From: CAWHMS01 sp963830495
Lineage (GTDB): Bacteria > Actinomycetota > Actinomycetes > Propionibacteriales > Nocardioidaceae
DNA: 64,000 nt
NCBI GenBank assembly: GCA_963830495.1
Contig: CAWHMS010000003.1
Coordinates: 558,001-622,000 of the forward strand
Reading direction: 5' to 3'
Positions 45,286 to 53,413 of this stretch are shown here, one piece after another. The notes below the pieces were generated by a model that ran no database searches, was not told where the DNA came from, and saw nothing but the letters and a program-made list of their open reading frames with translations. The position numbers and the translations under genes are program-made. Each line of letters starts with the position of its first letter. Position 1 is the stretch's first letter.

Positions 45286-46590
45286 CTACGGGGTCTGGTC
45301 AGCCGGAGCGGCTCCTGCGTCAGCGCCCGCGCCAACGCCGGCGCCGGCGTCCGGGTTGCCGGTCGGCCACCTCACCTGCTGAGGCGCGCGCTCGCCAGTC
45401 GCGCTGCCGCCCCGGGCACGCTCGATCCAGCGCACGGCGAAGCCGGCCACGGCACCCCCGACGAGGCCCCCGACGACGCAGACCATGAGCACCGGCAGCA
45501 CGTCGGGTCCGGACTCCTGCAGGCGCCCCGGACCCGCCGCGCCGGTCGCCAGCCAGCTGAGCACGCCGAAGCCGAGGCCGCCGGTCGAGCCCGCCAGACC
45601 ACCGCGCGCGGCAGCCCGATCGAGGGAGTACACGGGGTAGCGCAGCAGCGCCAGGGCACCCGCTCCCGCTCCGGCCAGCACCGGAGTGACGACAAGCAGG
45701 TCGAGCCACCACCCGTCGGCCTGCCGGGGCACGGCGGCGAGCAGTGGGAACGTCGGCAACGCGCCCAGGTCGACGGCACCCGGCGCGACCAGGGTGTCCT
45801 GACCGAGCGAGAAACCAGGGCCGGCGAGGAAGGCGCCGGCGCACAGCAGCGCGTTGGGCAGCAGGCACGCCCCGACCAGGGCGATGACCAGCCCACCCAG
45901 CGCGCCCGCACCCAGCCCCTCGGCGAGGGCCACCGCCTCGGGGAAGTGCACCACCAGCGAGACGGAGAAGGCGAGGCCACCCGCCACGACCAGGATCAGC
46001 ATGCCGACCAACCCTCCGGCGAGGGCGGCGCGTGCCTCCTCGGGGAGGCGGTCGAACCACTCCCGGCCCAGGTCGCAGCCGCGCAGCAGACCGACCGTCC
46101 CGGCGACGCCGGCCAGCAGCGCCCCGGCGAGGACCGCGCGCAGCAGCGACACCTGCGCGGCCTCAGTGCGCAACAGCAGTGCCCCGGCCCCGAGCATTCC
46201 GGCGTAGGTGAGACTCATCACGCCGACGGCCACGGCGACGTCTCGGCCCGCGACCGGTCCAGCCCGGACGACGGCGCGCCTGGCGCCGCGCTCGAGCAGA
46301 ACGCCGTACAGGAGCACCGACCCGAGCGGGATCAGGCCGACGGCGTACCCGTCGAACTGCACACCCGTGCCATGCGTGAGCAACCAGGCAAACCCACCCA
46401 CCCGGGTGGAATCAGCAAAGGAGCCGGTGTCCGAGGTGAACCACACGGCAACCGCCAGCACCACGCAGCACACCAGCCCCGCCACTGCCACTCCCAGACA
46501 GAGCAGCGCGACCGCCGGACCGAGGGACCGAGGCGGCCCGTCGGGACGCGTCTCGACACGGAGAACGGGACGCGAGAGAAGGTCAGCCAT
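45286..46590 (-). CDS. DUF6350 multi-pass membrane protein
   Basis: 434 residues with roughly nine transmembrane helices, for example AVALLCLGVAVAGLVCCVVL near residue 27, VGVMSLTYAGMLGAGALLL and GGLVGMLILVVAGGLAFSVS. It matches the actinobacterial DUF6350 family, sometimes named PerM-like (PerM has been linked to cell division in mycobacteria). The C-terminal 40 residues are Ala/Gly-rich and disordered. It reads into purN, the order I know from other actinobacteria. No enzymatic motif. Confidence 0.75.
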   Translation of the reverse strand: MADLLSRPVLRVETRPDGPPRSLGPAVALLCLGVAVAGLVCCVVLAVAVWFTSDTGSFADSTRVGGFAWLLTHGTGVQFDGYAVGLIPLGSVLLYGVLLERGARRAVVRAGPVAGRDVAVAVGVMSLTYAGMLGAGALLLRTEAAQVSLLRAVLAGALLAGVAGTVGLLRGCDLGREWFDRLPEEARAALAGGLVGMLILVVAGGLAFSVSLVVHFPEAVALAEGLGAGALGGLVIALVGACLLPNALLCAGAFLAGPGFSLGQDTLVAPGAVDLGALPTFPLLAAVPRQADGWWLDLLVVTPVLAGAGAGALALLRYPVYSLDRAAARGGLAGSTGGLGFGVLSWLATGAAGPGRLQESGPDVLPVLMVCVVGGLVGGAVAGFAVRWIERARGGSATGERAPQQVRWPTGNPDAGAGVGAGADAGAAPADQTP

Positions 46591-46789
46591 CGTCGCCCAT
46601 CGTCGCCGACTCGGCGGCGCCGGATCCGACTGACACGCCGCCGTGACGTGATCGCGCTTACCCGGCCCGGCGCGTCATGGATTGGAGATGCGCGCGTCAC
46701 TCAATTACGGTCGAAAGGCCCGTGCGCGGTGGCACCGACCTCGCGCACCACCCCACAGCCAGGTCAACCGTGCAAGGAGTCGGTCCACC

Positions 46790-48619
46790 ATGTCGCGAGC
46801 AGACGCCTTCGCTGCGTTCTATCGCGAGACGTACAGCCGGGTGCTGCACCAGCTGTACGCCGTCACCGGAAACGTCGAGCTCTCCCACCAGGCTGTCGGA
46901 GACGGCTTCGTCGCCGCTGCGCACCATTGGCGCAAGGTGAGGGTCGATCCCGACCGGGAGGCATGGATCCGGCAGCGCTCTCTGCACGCCGCCGGCCGTC
47001 GGCGACGCGACGCGGGTGCGACGTACGACGATCGCACCCCTGCGGCCAGCCGCGAGCTCTTCGAGGCGCTGCGGCCGCTGTCTGCCGGTGACCGTCACCT
47101 CCTCGTCGCGCATCTCGTGGTCGGCCTCGACCTGTCCGCTGCTGCGCGCGAGGTGGGGGTCACCGACGAGGCTGCGCGCCGATCGCTCGACCACGCCGCG
47201 GTGGTGCTTCGTGCGGCGGGCATCGACCTCGAGCACAAGTCACTGGCCGCCCGCCTGGACGACCTGCACACCGACGTCAGGGATGTACCAGCCAACCGCG
47301 CCGGCAGGCTCCGGCGCGAAGGGAACCGCCGTCGCCGTTCACATCTCGCGCTGGCCGGCGTGGCCGCCTTGGCGCTGACCATCGGCGCCGGCGCACTCAC
47401 CGCGGCCAAGCCGGAGGCCAGCGCGATGGTGGAGTCGCTGCCCGGGACGACGACGCCGCCGCCGGTCGAGAGGTCACCCACCTTCCAGCAGCCCGACTTC
47501 ACGTCCTCGCAGCTCACCTCGCTCGACGAGGTCAGCCGGCTCGATCCGAAGGCGCGATGGCGCATCGCCGAGACGTCGGACGACTTCGAGCCGACCAAGC
47601 CGATCCACCGATGCCTGACGGCGATTCCTGCCGACCCCCGTGCTGATCACCTGTGGCTGCGCGAACACGTGACCGGTCGCGCTGCACAGCCGACGTCAGT
47701 CGTGGAGACCCTCGAGGTGTCGGCGACCGCCGATCACGCCGAGAAGTCCTACGACCGGGTCGTCCAGGCGCTGGCCACCTGCCCGCGGGGCGGTTTCGAG
47801 GTGACGAAGTACGCCGACGTGACCGAGGCAGGCGGCGACGCCACCCTGATCAGGTTGACGCATGTGGCCCGCAAGGGGGTGTCGGCCGACCAGGTTGCCG
47901 TCGTTCGGACCGGTCGCGCCGTCGTGACCTGGTTGGTCCAGGCATCGGACAAGCATCCCGTCTCGGACAGCTCGCTGGTCGCGTTGCTCTCCTCCTCGGT
48001 CAACCAGATCTGCGGGTACGCCGACGGCGCCTGCGCCTTCGACGCCAGAAGCGTGTCGGCCACGCCTCCGGCCGCGCAAGGCTCGCGAGGTCTTCTCGGT
48101 CCGGCAGACCTGCCCGTCATGATCGGTGTGCCGGACCCCTGGGTCGCGACCGATCCCGAGCGGACGCGCAGCAATCCGGCAGGCACCGAGTGCGACCGGG
48201 CCGACTTCGTCGGGTCGGGGGCCAAGGACGTCCGGACCCGGAGCTACGTCGTACCGACCGCCGACAAGCTCCCGACGCTCTTCGGCATGACGCAAGTGGT
48301 CGGCACCTTCAAGGACCCCGCGCAGGCGCGCGAGTTCATGCGCGACGTGGAGCGCGACGTCAGGACGTGCAACGACCGCCAGCCGAGCGTGGAGATGAAG
48401 TCGTCCGACGACATCCCTGTCCAGCGGGGCGCCGGCGCCGTCTGGGAGATCCAGGTCGGGACGTCGGAGCAGCGAGCCATCACGTTCCGCGTGGCGCTGG
48501 TACGGGTCGGCACGTCGGTGTCGCAGCTGACGTTCACGCCGGTCGACCGTTTCGACCTGAGCGCGCGCGAGTACGCCGCGCTTGCTCAGCGCACCGCAGA
48601 CCGCCTCCGCCAGTTCTGA
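46790..48619 (+). CDS. sigma-factor-like protein fused to a membrane anchor and extracytoplasmic sensor-like domain
   Basis: 609 residues from an ATG with AAGGAG ten bases upstream. Residues 5-75 resemble region 2 of SigE-type ECF sigma factors (FAAFYRETYSRVLHQLYAVT; DPDREAWIRQRSLHAAGRRR). Residues about 105-165 resemble region 4 (LSAAAREVGVTDEAARRSLD). A basic stretch and one helix (SHLALAGVAALALTIGAGAL, about 215-238) follow. The remaining 370 residues should lie outside the membrane, with paired Cys (HRCLTAIPAD; QICGYADGACAFD; GTECDRADFV; VRTCNDRQP) like PknH-type sensor domains. A membrane-held transcription regulator is inferred. Regions 2 and 4 are divergent, so DNA or core binding is unproven. 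It is a single-gene unit. Confidence 0.65.
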   Translation: MSRADAFAAFYRETYSRVLHQLYAVTGNVELSHQAVGDGFVAAAHHWRKVRVDPDREAWIRQRSLHAAGRRRRDAGATYDDRTPAASRELFEALRPLSAGDRHLLVAHLVVGLDLSAAAREVGVTDEAARRSLDHAAVVLRAAGIDLEHKSLAARLDDLHTDVRDVPANRAGRLRREGNRRRRSHLALAGVAALALTIGAGALTAAKPEASAMVESLPGTTTPPPVERSPTFQQPDFTSSQLTSLDEVSRLDPKARWRIAETSDDFEPTKPIHRCLTAIPADPRADHLWLREHVTGRAAQPTSVVETLEVSATADHAEKSYDRVVQALATCPRGGFEVTKYADVTEAGGDATLIRLTHVARKGVSADQVAVVRTGRAVVTWLVQASDKHPVSDSSLVALLSSSVNQICGYADGACAFDARSVSATPPAAQGSRGLLGPADLPVMIGVPDPWVATDPERTRSNPAGTECDRADFVGSGAKDVRTRSYVVPTADKLPTLFGMTQVVGTFKDPAQAREFMRDVERDVRTCNDRQPSVEMKSSDDIPVQRGAGAVWEIQVGTSEQRAITFRVALVRVGTSVSQLTFTPVDRFDLSAREYAALAQRTADRLRQF

Positions 48620-48667
48620 CCGGCCAGCGACCCCGCCGTCCGGCGCCGGTCCGGCCGCGATTGCCGG

Positions 48668-49549
48668 TCAGCCCCCCAGCAGCTCCCGCATCAGCTTCGC
48701 GGTCTCGGACGGCGTCTTGCCGACCCTGACCCCGGCCGCCTCGAGGGCTGCCTTCTTCCCCTCGGCCGTGCCGGACGATCCGGACACGATGGCGCCGGCA
48801 TGTCCCATGGTCTTGCCTTCGGGAGCCGTGAAGCCGGCGACGTACCCGACGACCGGTTTGGTGATCTTGGCCTTGACGTAGTCGGCGGCGCGCTCCTCGG
48901 CGTCCCCGCCGATCTCGCCGATCATGACGATCGCATCCGTCTCGGGGTCATCCTCGAACGCCTGCAGACAGTCGATGTGGGTGGTCCCGATGATGGGGTC
49001 TCCGCCGATACCGACGGCCGAGGAGAAGCCGAAGTCCCGGAGCTCGTACATCATCTGGTAGGTCAGCGTGCCGGACTTCGAGACCAGCCCGATCGTGCCG
49101 GCCTTGGTGATGTCGGCCGGGATGATGCCCGCGTTGGACTTGCCGGGGCTGATCAGTCCGGGACAGTTCGGGCCGATGATGCGGGCGGTGCCACGAGACC
49201 GCGCGTAGGCGAAGAACTCCGCGGTGTCCCGCACCGGCACGCCCTCGGTGATGACCACCACCAGGGGTACGCCGGCATCCACTGCCTCCACGACGGCCGC
49301 CTTCGTGAACTTGGGCGGGACGAAGACCACCGTCACGTCAGCACCGGTCGCCTCGACCGCCTCGGCCACGGACCCGAACACGGGTACCGCGCCGTCCTCG
49401 AACTCGACCGTCTGCCCGCCCTTGCCCGGTGTCACCCCGCCGACGATGGCGGTGCCCGACCGGAGCATCCGCTGGGTGTGTCGCTTGCCCTCCGAGCCGG
49501 TCATGCCCTGCACGATGACCTTGCTGTTCTCGGTCAAGAAGATCGCCAT
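48668..49549 (-). CDS. sucD: succinate-CoA ligase alpha subunit
   Basis: 293 residues. With SucC makes succinate and ATP/GTP from succinyl-CoA. ENSKVIVQGMTGSEGKRHTQ opens the CoA-binding domain, IIGPNCPGLISPGKSNAGI follows, and EGKTMGHAGAIVSGSSGTAE carries the phosphohistidine. AAGGGAG lies before the ATG. It starts 14 bases after the sucC stop. The frame is open well upstream into sucC, but that is a shadow. Confidence 0.96.
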   Translation of the reverse strand: MAIFLTENSKVIVQGMTGSEGKRHTQRMLRSGTAIVGGVTPGKGGQTVEFEDGAVPVFGSVAEAVEATGADVTVVFVPPKFTKAAVVEAVDAGVPLVVVITEGVPVRDTAEFFAYARSRGTARIIGPNCPGLISPGKSNAGIIPADITKAGTIGLVSKSGTLTYQMMYELRDFGFSSAVGIGGDPIIGTTHIDCLQAFEDDPETDAIVMIGEIGGDAEERAADYVKAKITKPVVGYVAGFTAPEGKTMGHAGAIVSGSSGTAEGKKAALEAAGVRVGKTPSETAKLMRELLGG

Positions 49550-49563
49550 CTCGCCCGCTCCCT

Positions 49564-50742
49564 TCAGTTGTCCGCGGAGGCTGCTGCCGCCAGCTCGGCA
49601 GCGCGGTCGGCCGCACCGTCCATCGTGTCGACCATCGTGACGAGTGGGTGGTTGGCCTCGCTGAGGATGCGTCGGCCTTCCTCGACGTTGTTGCCGTCCA
49701 GCCGTACGACGAGCGGCTTGTTGGCCTCGTCGCCCAGAATCTCCAGTGCGTGCACGATCCCGTTGGCGACCGCGTCGCAGGCGGTGATGCCACCGAAGAC
49801 GTTGACGAAGACGCTCTTGACCTGAGGGTCGCCCAGGATGATGTGCAGGCCGTCGGCCATCACCTCGGCGGATGCTCCGCCGCCGATGTCGAGGAAGTTG
49901 GCCGGCTTGACCGCGGCGTGCGCCTCGCCGGCGTAGGCGACGACGTCCAGGGTCGACATCACCAGGCCGGCACCGTTGCCGATGATCCCGACCTCGCCGT
50001 CGAGCTTCACGTAGTTGAGGTTCTTCGCACGGGCCTCGGCCTCGAGCGGGTCCGTCTCGGTCCTGTCCTCGAAGGCCGCGTGCTCGGGGTGCCGGAAGTC
50101 GGCGTTCTCGTCGAGGGTCACCTTGCCGTCGAGCGCCTCGAGCCTGCCGTTGCCGAGCTTGACGAGAGGGTTGACCTCGACGAGGGAGGCGTCCTCCTCG
50201 AGAAGGACGCGCCACAGTCGCGTGACCACGTCGACCGCTTCGTCGGCCACGTCGGCCGGGAAGCCGGTTGCGGCCACGATCTCCCGCGCCTTCGCGTCGT
50301 CCACTCCGACCAACGGCTCGATCGCGATCTTGGCGACCGCATCGGGGTTCTCCTGCGCCGTCACCTCGATCTCCACACCGCCCTCGGTGCTGGCGATGCA
50401 GAGGTAGCGGCGCTCGGCGCGGTCGACCAGGAACGAGAAGTAGTACTCCTCGGCGATATCAGCTGTCGGTGCGATGAGCACCCGGTGCACGGTGTGGCCC
50501 TTGATGTCCATGCCGAGGATCTCGCCGGCCCGCGTCACGGCCTCGTCCGGGTCGGCAGCAAGCTTGACGCCACCGGCCTTGCCCCGGCCGCCGGTCTTGA
50601 CCTGGGCCTTGACCACGACACGGCCACCGAGCGCTGCCGCCGCCGCCTTCGCGTCCTCGGGATTCTCGACGACGGCGCCGAGCGTGACCGGTACGTCGTG
50701 CTTGGCGAAAAGCTCCTTCGCCTGGTACTCCATCAGATCCAC
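49564..50742 (-). CDS. sucC: succinate-CoA ligase beta subunit
   Basis: 392-residue ATP-grasp subunit. MDLMEYQAKELFAKHDVPVT is the family start, VVKAQVKTGGRGKAGGVKLA the nucleotide site, LVEVNPLVKLGNGRLEALDG a metal/ATP motif, and NVFGGITACDAVANGIVHAL the end of the CoA-ligase domain. First gene of sucCD. The succinyl-CoA it uses is also the product of the mutase pathway whose B12 subunit is encoded just upstream. Confidence 0.96.
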   Translation of the reverse strand: MDLMEYQAKELFAKHDVPVTLGAVVENPEDAKAAAAALGGRVVVKAQVKTGGRGKAGGVKLAADPDEAVTRAGEILGMDIKGHTVHRVLIAPTADIAEEYYFSFLVDRAERRYLCIASTEGGVEIEVTAQENPDAVAKIAIEPLVGVDDAKAREIVAATGFPADVADEAVDVVTRLWRVLLEEDASLVEVNPLVKLGNGRLEALDGKVTLDENADFRHPEHAAFEDRTETDPLEAEARAKNLNYVKLDGEVGIIGNGAGLVMSTLDVVAYAGEAHAAVKPANFLDIGGGASAEVMADGLHIILGDPQVKSVFVNVFGGITACDAVANGIVHALEILGDEANKPLVVRLDGNNVEEGRRILSEANHPLVTMVDTMDGAADRAAELAAAASADN

Positions 50743-50860
50743 GATGCTGCCGTCCTTGTCGAAGCCGATCGGCGTATGCGGGTGGGACAGTCCGGACTCT
50801 AGTCACGTTTGGTCGTCTCGGCCCACCCGGGCTCGACCGACCCGACTCCGCTGGCGGTGG

Positions 50861-51259
50861 TCAGGCGGCAGGTGTCACGGACTGGTTGACCCAGTCGACG
50901 ATGGTCTGCGTCTTCGTGCCCGGCGTGAAGACCCGGGCCACGCCCATCTCCTCCAGCGCGGCCAGGTCGCCTTCGGGGATGATGCCTCCCCCGAAGACGA
51001 TGATGTCGCTCGCGTCACGCTGCCGGAGCAGGTCGATGACCTTGGCGAAGAGCGTCATGTGCGCTCCGGAGAGCACCGACAGCCCGATGAAGTCCGCGTC
51101 TTCCTGGATTGCAGTCTCAACAATCTGCTCGGGGGTCTGGTGCAGACCGGTGTAGATGACCTCCATGCCAGCGTCGCGCAGAGCCCTGGCGACGACCTTG
51201 GCCCCGCGGTCGTGACCGTCGAGCCCAGGCTTTGCGACGACGATTCGGATCGGAGCCAT
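50861..51259 (-). CDS. stand-alone cobalamin-binding mutase subunit
   Basis: 132-residue B12-binding domain, the size of small subunits of split acyl-CoA mutases (IcmB/HcmB/MCM C-domain type). IVVAKPGLDGHDRGAKVVAR contains DxHxxG with the cobalt-ligating His. LSGAHMTLFAKVIDLLRQ and IVFGGGIIPEGDLAALEEMG complete the Rossmann-like fold. Its large partner, lacking a B12 domain, is most likely the frameshifted gene at 20930-22587, the only such subunit here. It lies 118 bases upstream of sucC on the same strand; succinyl-CoA would connect the two. Confidence 0.88.
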   Translation of the reverse strand: MAPIRIVVAKPGLDGHDRGAKVVARALRDAGMEVIYTGLHQTPEQIVETAIQEDADFIGLSVLSGAHMTLFAKVIDLLRQRDASDIIVFGGGIIPEGDLAALEEMGVARVFTPGTKTQTIVDWVNQSVTPAA

Positions 51260-51440
51260 CGTGTTCTCCCACGCCTCAGACCATGACGCCTGCTCAGCAC
51301 GGCGGCGCCCTTGACTAACGAAGGCAGGGTATCCAACGCGTGTCGCAGGCCTGACAACTCGTTGATCCTGTGACTACCATCTCAACGCATCCCGGTGTCA
51401 ACCGGGACATCAGGACCCGCCCCGAAGGGAGGCCGCCGAG

Positions 51441-52283
51441 ATGCTCCGCCCAGCCTTCCGTGCGGTGTCGGCCGTCGCCGTGGAGATCGGGTGGGTGACC
51501 GCACACACCGCGACCTACCCGCTCGGACTCCTCCGGGATCGGGGTGACGACCTCGACCCGGCCCTGCTGACCCTCGCGGACCTGCCACTGAGCAAGCGCG
51601 GACTCCTCGGCACCGATCTCGCCGCTGCTACGACCCCGATCGTGCTGGTGCACGGCATCGTCGACAACCGCACGGTGTTCGCGGTACTGCGCCGCGGGCT
51701 GCGTAGGCGCGGGTTCGGCTGCATCCGCTCGTTCTCCTACGGGCCGCACACGACTGATGTCCGCGAGACGGCGGCCCGGTTCGGCTCCTACGTCGAGAAG
51801 GTGTGTGACGAGACCGGCAGTGACCAGGTGTACGTCGTCGGGCACAGTCTCGGTGGCTTGATCGCGCGCTACTACGCGCAGTGCATCGACCCGTCCGACC
51901 GGGTGCGCACGCTGGTGACGCTGGGCAGCCCGCACCATGGCACCCACGCCGCACGGTTCTTCCCGCACAGGTTGGTGCGCCAGCTGCGTCCGGACAGCGA
52001 CCTGATCCGCGAGCTCGACGAGCCGACCGGCTGCCGGACGCGCTTCGTCTGCTTCTACAGTGACGTCGACCACGTCATCGTGCCGGCCGACAACGCCCGG
52101 TTGCGGCACCCGGATCTCGAGGCGGTCAACCTCCCGGTCCATGGCGTCGGGCATCTCTCCATGCCCATCAGCAGGGGAATCGTGCACCAGGTCGTCGCCG
52201 CCTTCGCAGGTCAGCGGCCGCTCTCGCCGGGATTGATCGAGGGTGTGCGTGCTCACCCCTCGCTCGGAGCGTTTGGTCCTTGA
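51441..52283 (+). CDS. alpha/beta-hydrolase lipase
   Basis: 280 residues. TTPIVLVHGIVDNRTVFAVL has the oxyanion HG motif, and VYVVGHSLGGLIARYYAQ the nucleophile elbow (GHSLG). FVCFYSDVDHVIVPADNARL has the Asp, and LPVHGVGHLSMPISRG the His. It resembles the lipase/PGAP1-like group of actinobacterial esterases. The first 60 residues hold a weakly hydrophobic AVSAVAVEIGWVTAHTATYP stretch that could anchor it, but there is no clear signal peptide. GAAGGGAGG precedes the ATG. Substrate unknown. Confidence 0.85.
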   Translation: MLRPAFRAVSAVAVEIGWVTAHTATYPLGLLRDRGDDLDPALLTLADLPLSKRGLLGTDLAAATTPIVLVHGIVDNRTVFAVLRRGLRRRGFGCIRSFSYGPHTTDVRETAARFGSYVEKVCDETGSDQVYVVGHSLGGLIARYYAQCIDPSDRVRTLVTLGSPHHGTHAARFFPHRLVRQLRPDSDLIRELDEPTGCRTRFVCFYSDVDHVIVPADNARLRHPDLEAVNLPVHGVGHLSMPISRGIVHQVVAAFAGQRPLSPGLIEGVRAHPSLGAFGP

Positions 52284-52445
52284 ATCGGCTAGTTTTGTCC
52301 GTTTCGACCGCAATGACCCCGGCGCTCTGTCATCGTTGTGCACAGTGGCGGTTTCTTGGGACGTTCACGATCCGGTAACCTTCTGCCTTCGTGTGCAGTC
52401 TCAGGGCCGTGCACCTGACCCAAGTAACACACGGAAGGACCCCAC

Positions 52446-53297
52446 GTGTCGTCCCATCGCGCCGCGAAGTCCCCACGCGCGCGCTCCTCGGCCTCCTCGA
52501 CCACCCCACGTCCCCAGGGCGGTCGTCGTCGGGCGGTGAGCCCGGCTCGTCGACACACCGGGCCCTCGGCCGCCTCCATGCTCGGTGGCGTGGCGCTGCT
52601 CGTCGCGGCTGCCGGAGCTGCCACCGCAGGAGAGGCCATCTCGTCCGGAGACGACACCACTCCCTCCGCTCAGAGCTCGCATGGCTCGTACGTCGCCAAC
52701 CTGTCATCCGCGTCCGTGGCCGGCCGCAATGCCACCCAGGTCAGCCGCTCGGGGGCTCGTCCCACTCTCGCGGCCGACCGGAGCCTGGTCTCGGCCGCCG
52801 AGAGGCAGGCCAAGGCCCGCTCGGACAAGCTGCGGGCGGCCGCCGACAACGCCGAGGTGTACGCCGAGGAACTGGCCAGCAACGAGTGGGTCGCGCCCAC
52901 GGCCGACTACTCGTTCTCCACCCCGTTCGGCGTACCCGGCCCCTACTGGTCCTCGGGCTACCACACCGGTGTCGACCTCTCCGCCGGCTACGGCCAGACC
53001 GTCGTGGCGCCGGCCAACGGCGTCGTCTCCCAGGCGGGCTGGGACGGCGCGTACGGAAACCAGGTCCGGATCCGGCTCGACAACGGTGACGAGATCTGGC
53101 TCAACCACATGAGCGCCCTCGACGTGACCACCGGTGAGACCGTGCTCAAGGGACAGCAGGTCGGTCGGGTCGGCGCCACCGGCAACGTCTCCTCGCCCAC
53201 CGCGTACCACGTCCACCTCGAGTACCGCCTCGCGGCGGACCTCTCCAGCGGCGTCGACCCGGTGCCGTACTTCACGGAGCACAACGTCAACCTCTGA
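52446..53297 (+). CDS. M23 family metallopeptidase
   Basis: 283-residue exported peptidoglycan endopeptidase-like protein. A 45-residue basic leader precedes the hydrophobic ASMLGGVALLVAAAGAATAG, so it is a signal anchor or signal peptide. A coiled-coil stretch near 115-150 (AAERQAKARSDKLRAAADNA) leads to the LytM domain: GYHTGVDLSAGYGQTVVAPA (HxxxD zinc ligands) and SPTAYHVHLEYRL (HxH). GGAAGGA lies before the GTG. Predicted to cut peptide cross-links in the wall. I looked for a c-di-AMP riboswitch in the 162 bases upstream and saw none. Confidence 0.9.
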   Translation: MSSHRAAKSPRARSSASSTTPRPQGGRRRAVSPARRHTGPSAASMLGGVALLVAAAGAATAGEAISSGDDTTPSAQSSHGSYVANLSSASVAGRNATQVSRSGARPTLAADRSLVSAAERQAKARSDKLRAAADNAEVYAEELASNEWVAPTADYSFSTPFGVPGPYWSSGYHTGVDLSAGYGQTVVAPANGVVSQAGWDGAYGNQVRIRLDNGDEIWLNHMSALDVTTGETVLKGQQVGRVGATGNVSSPTAYHVHLEYRLAADLSSGVDPVPYFTEHNVNL

Positions 53298-53398
53298 CGC
53301 CTACCTGGCCAAACAGGGCAGCGTCGGGTGCTTCGTCACGGGTCGCAGGCGCGTGTCGCGGCGGCTCGCTCGGCACAGATTCCGTGGGTGCCGGCACG

Positions 53399-53404
53399 TA
53401 CGAT
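53399..53404 (+). promoter_or_regulatory. possible -10 element for the helicase gene
   Basis: TACGAT lies nine bases before the ATG at 53414, giving a nearly leaderless mRNA with only a weak AGGA between. No convincing -35. Confidence 0.35.
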
Positions 53405-53413
53405 GTCTAGGAC

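Noticed and set aside
44596..47091. An 831-codon open frame on the plus strand across purN and the DUF6350 gene
   Set aside because: Composition is His/Arg/Gln-rich antisense to two supported genes; no domain visible.
52284..52445. Possible c-di-AMP (ydaO-type) riboswitch upstream of the M23 peptidase
   Set aside because: Wall hydrolase genes in actinobacteria often have one, but I could not find the conserved G-rich core in these 162 bases.
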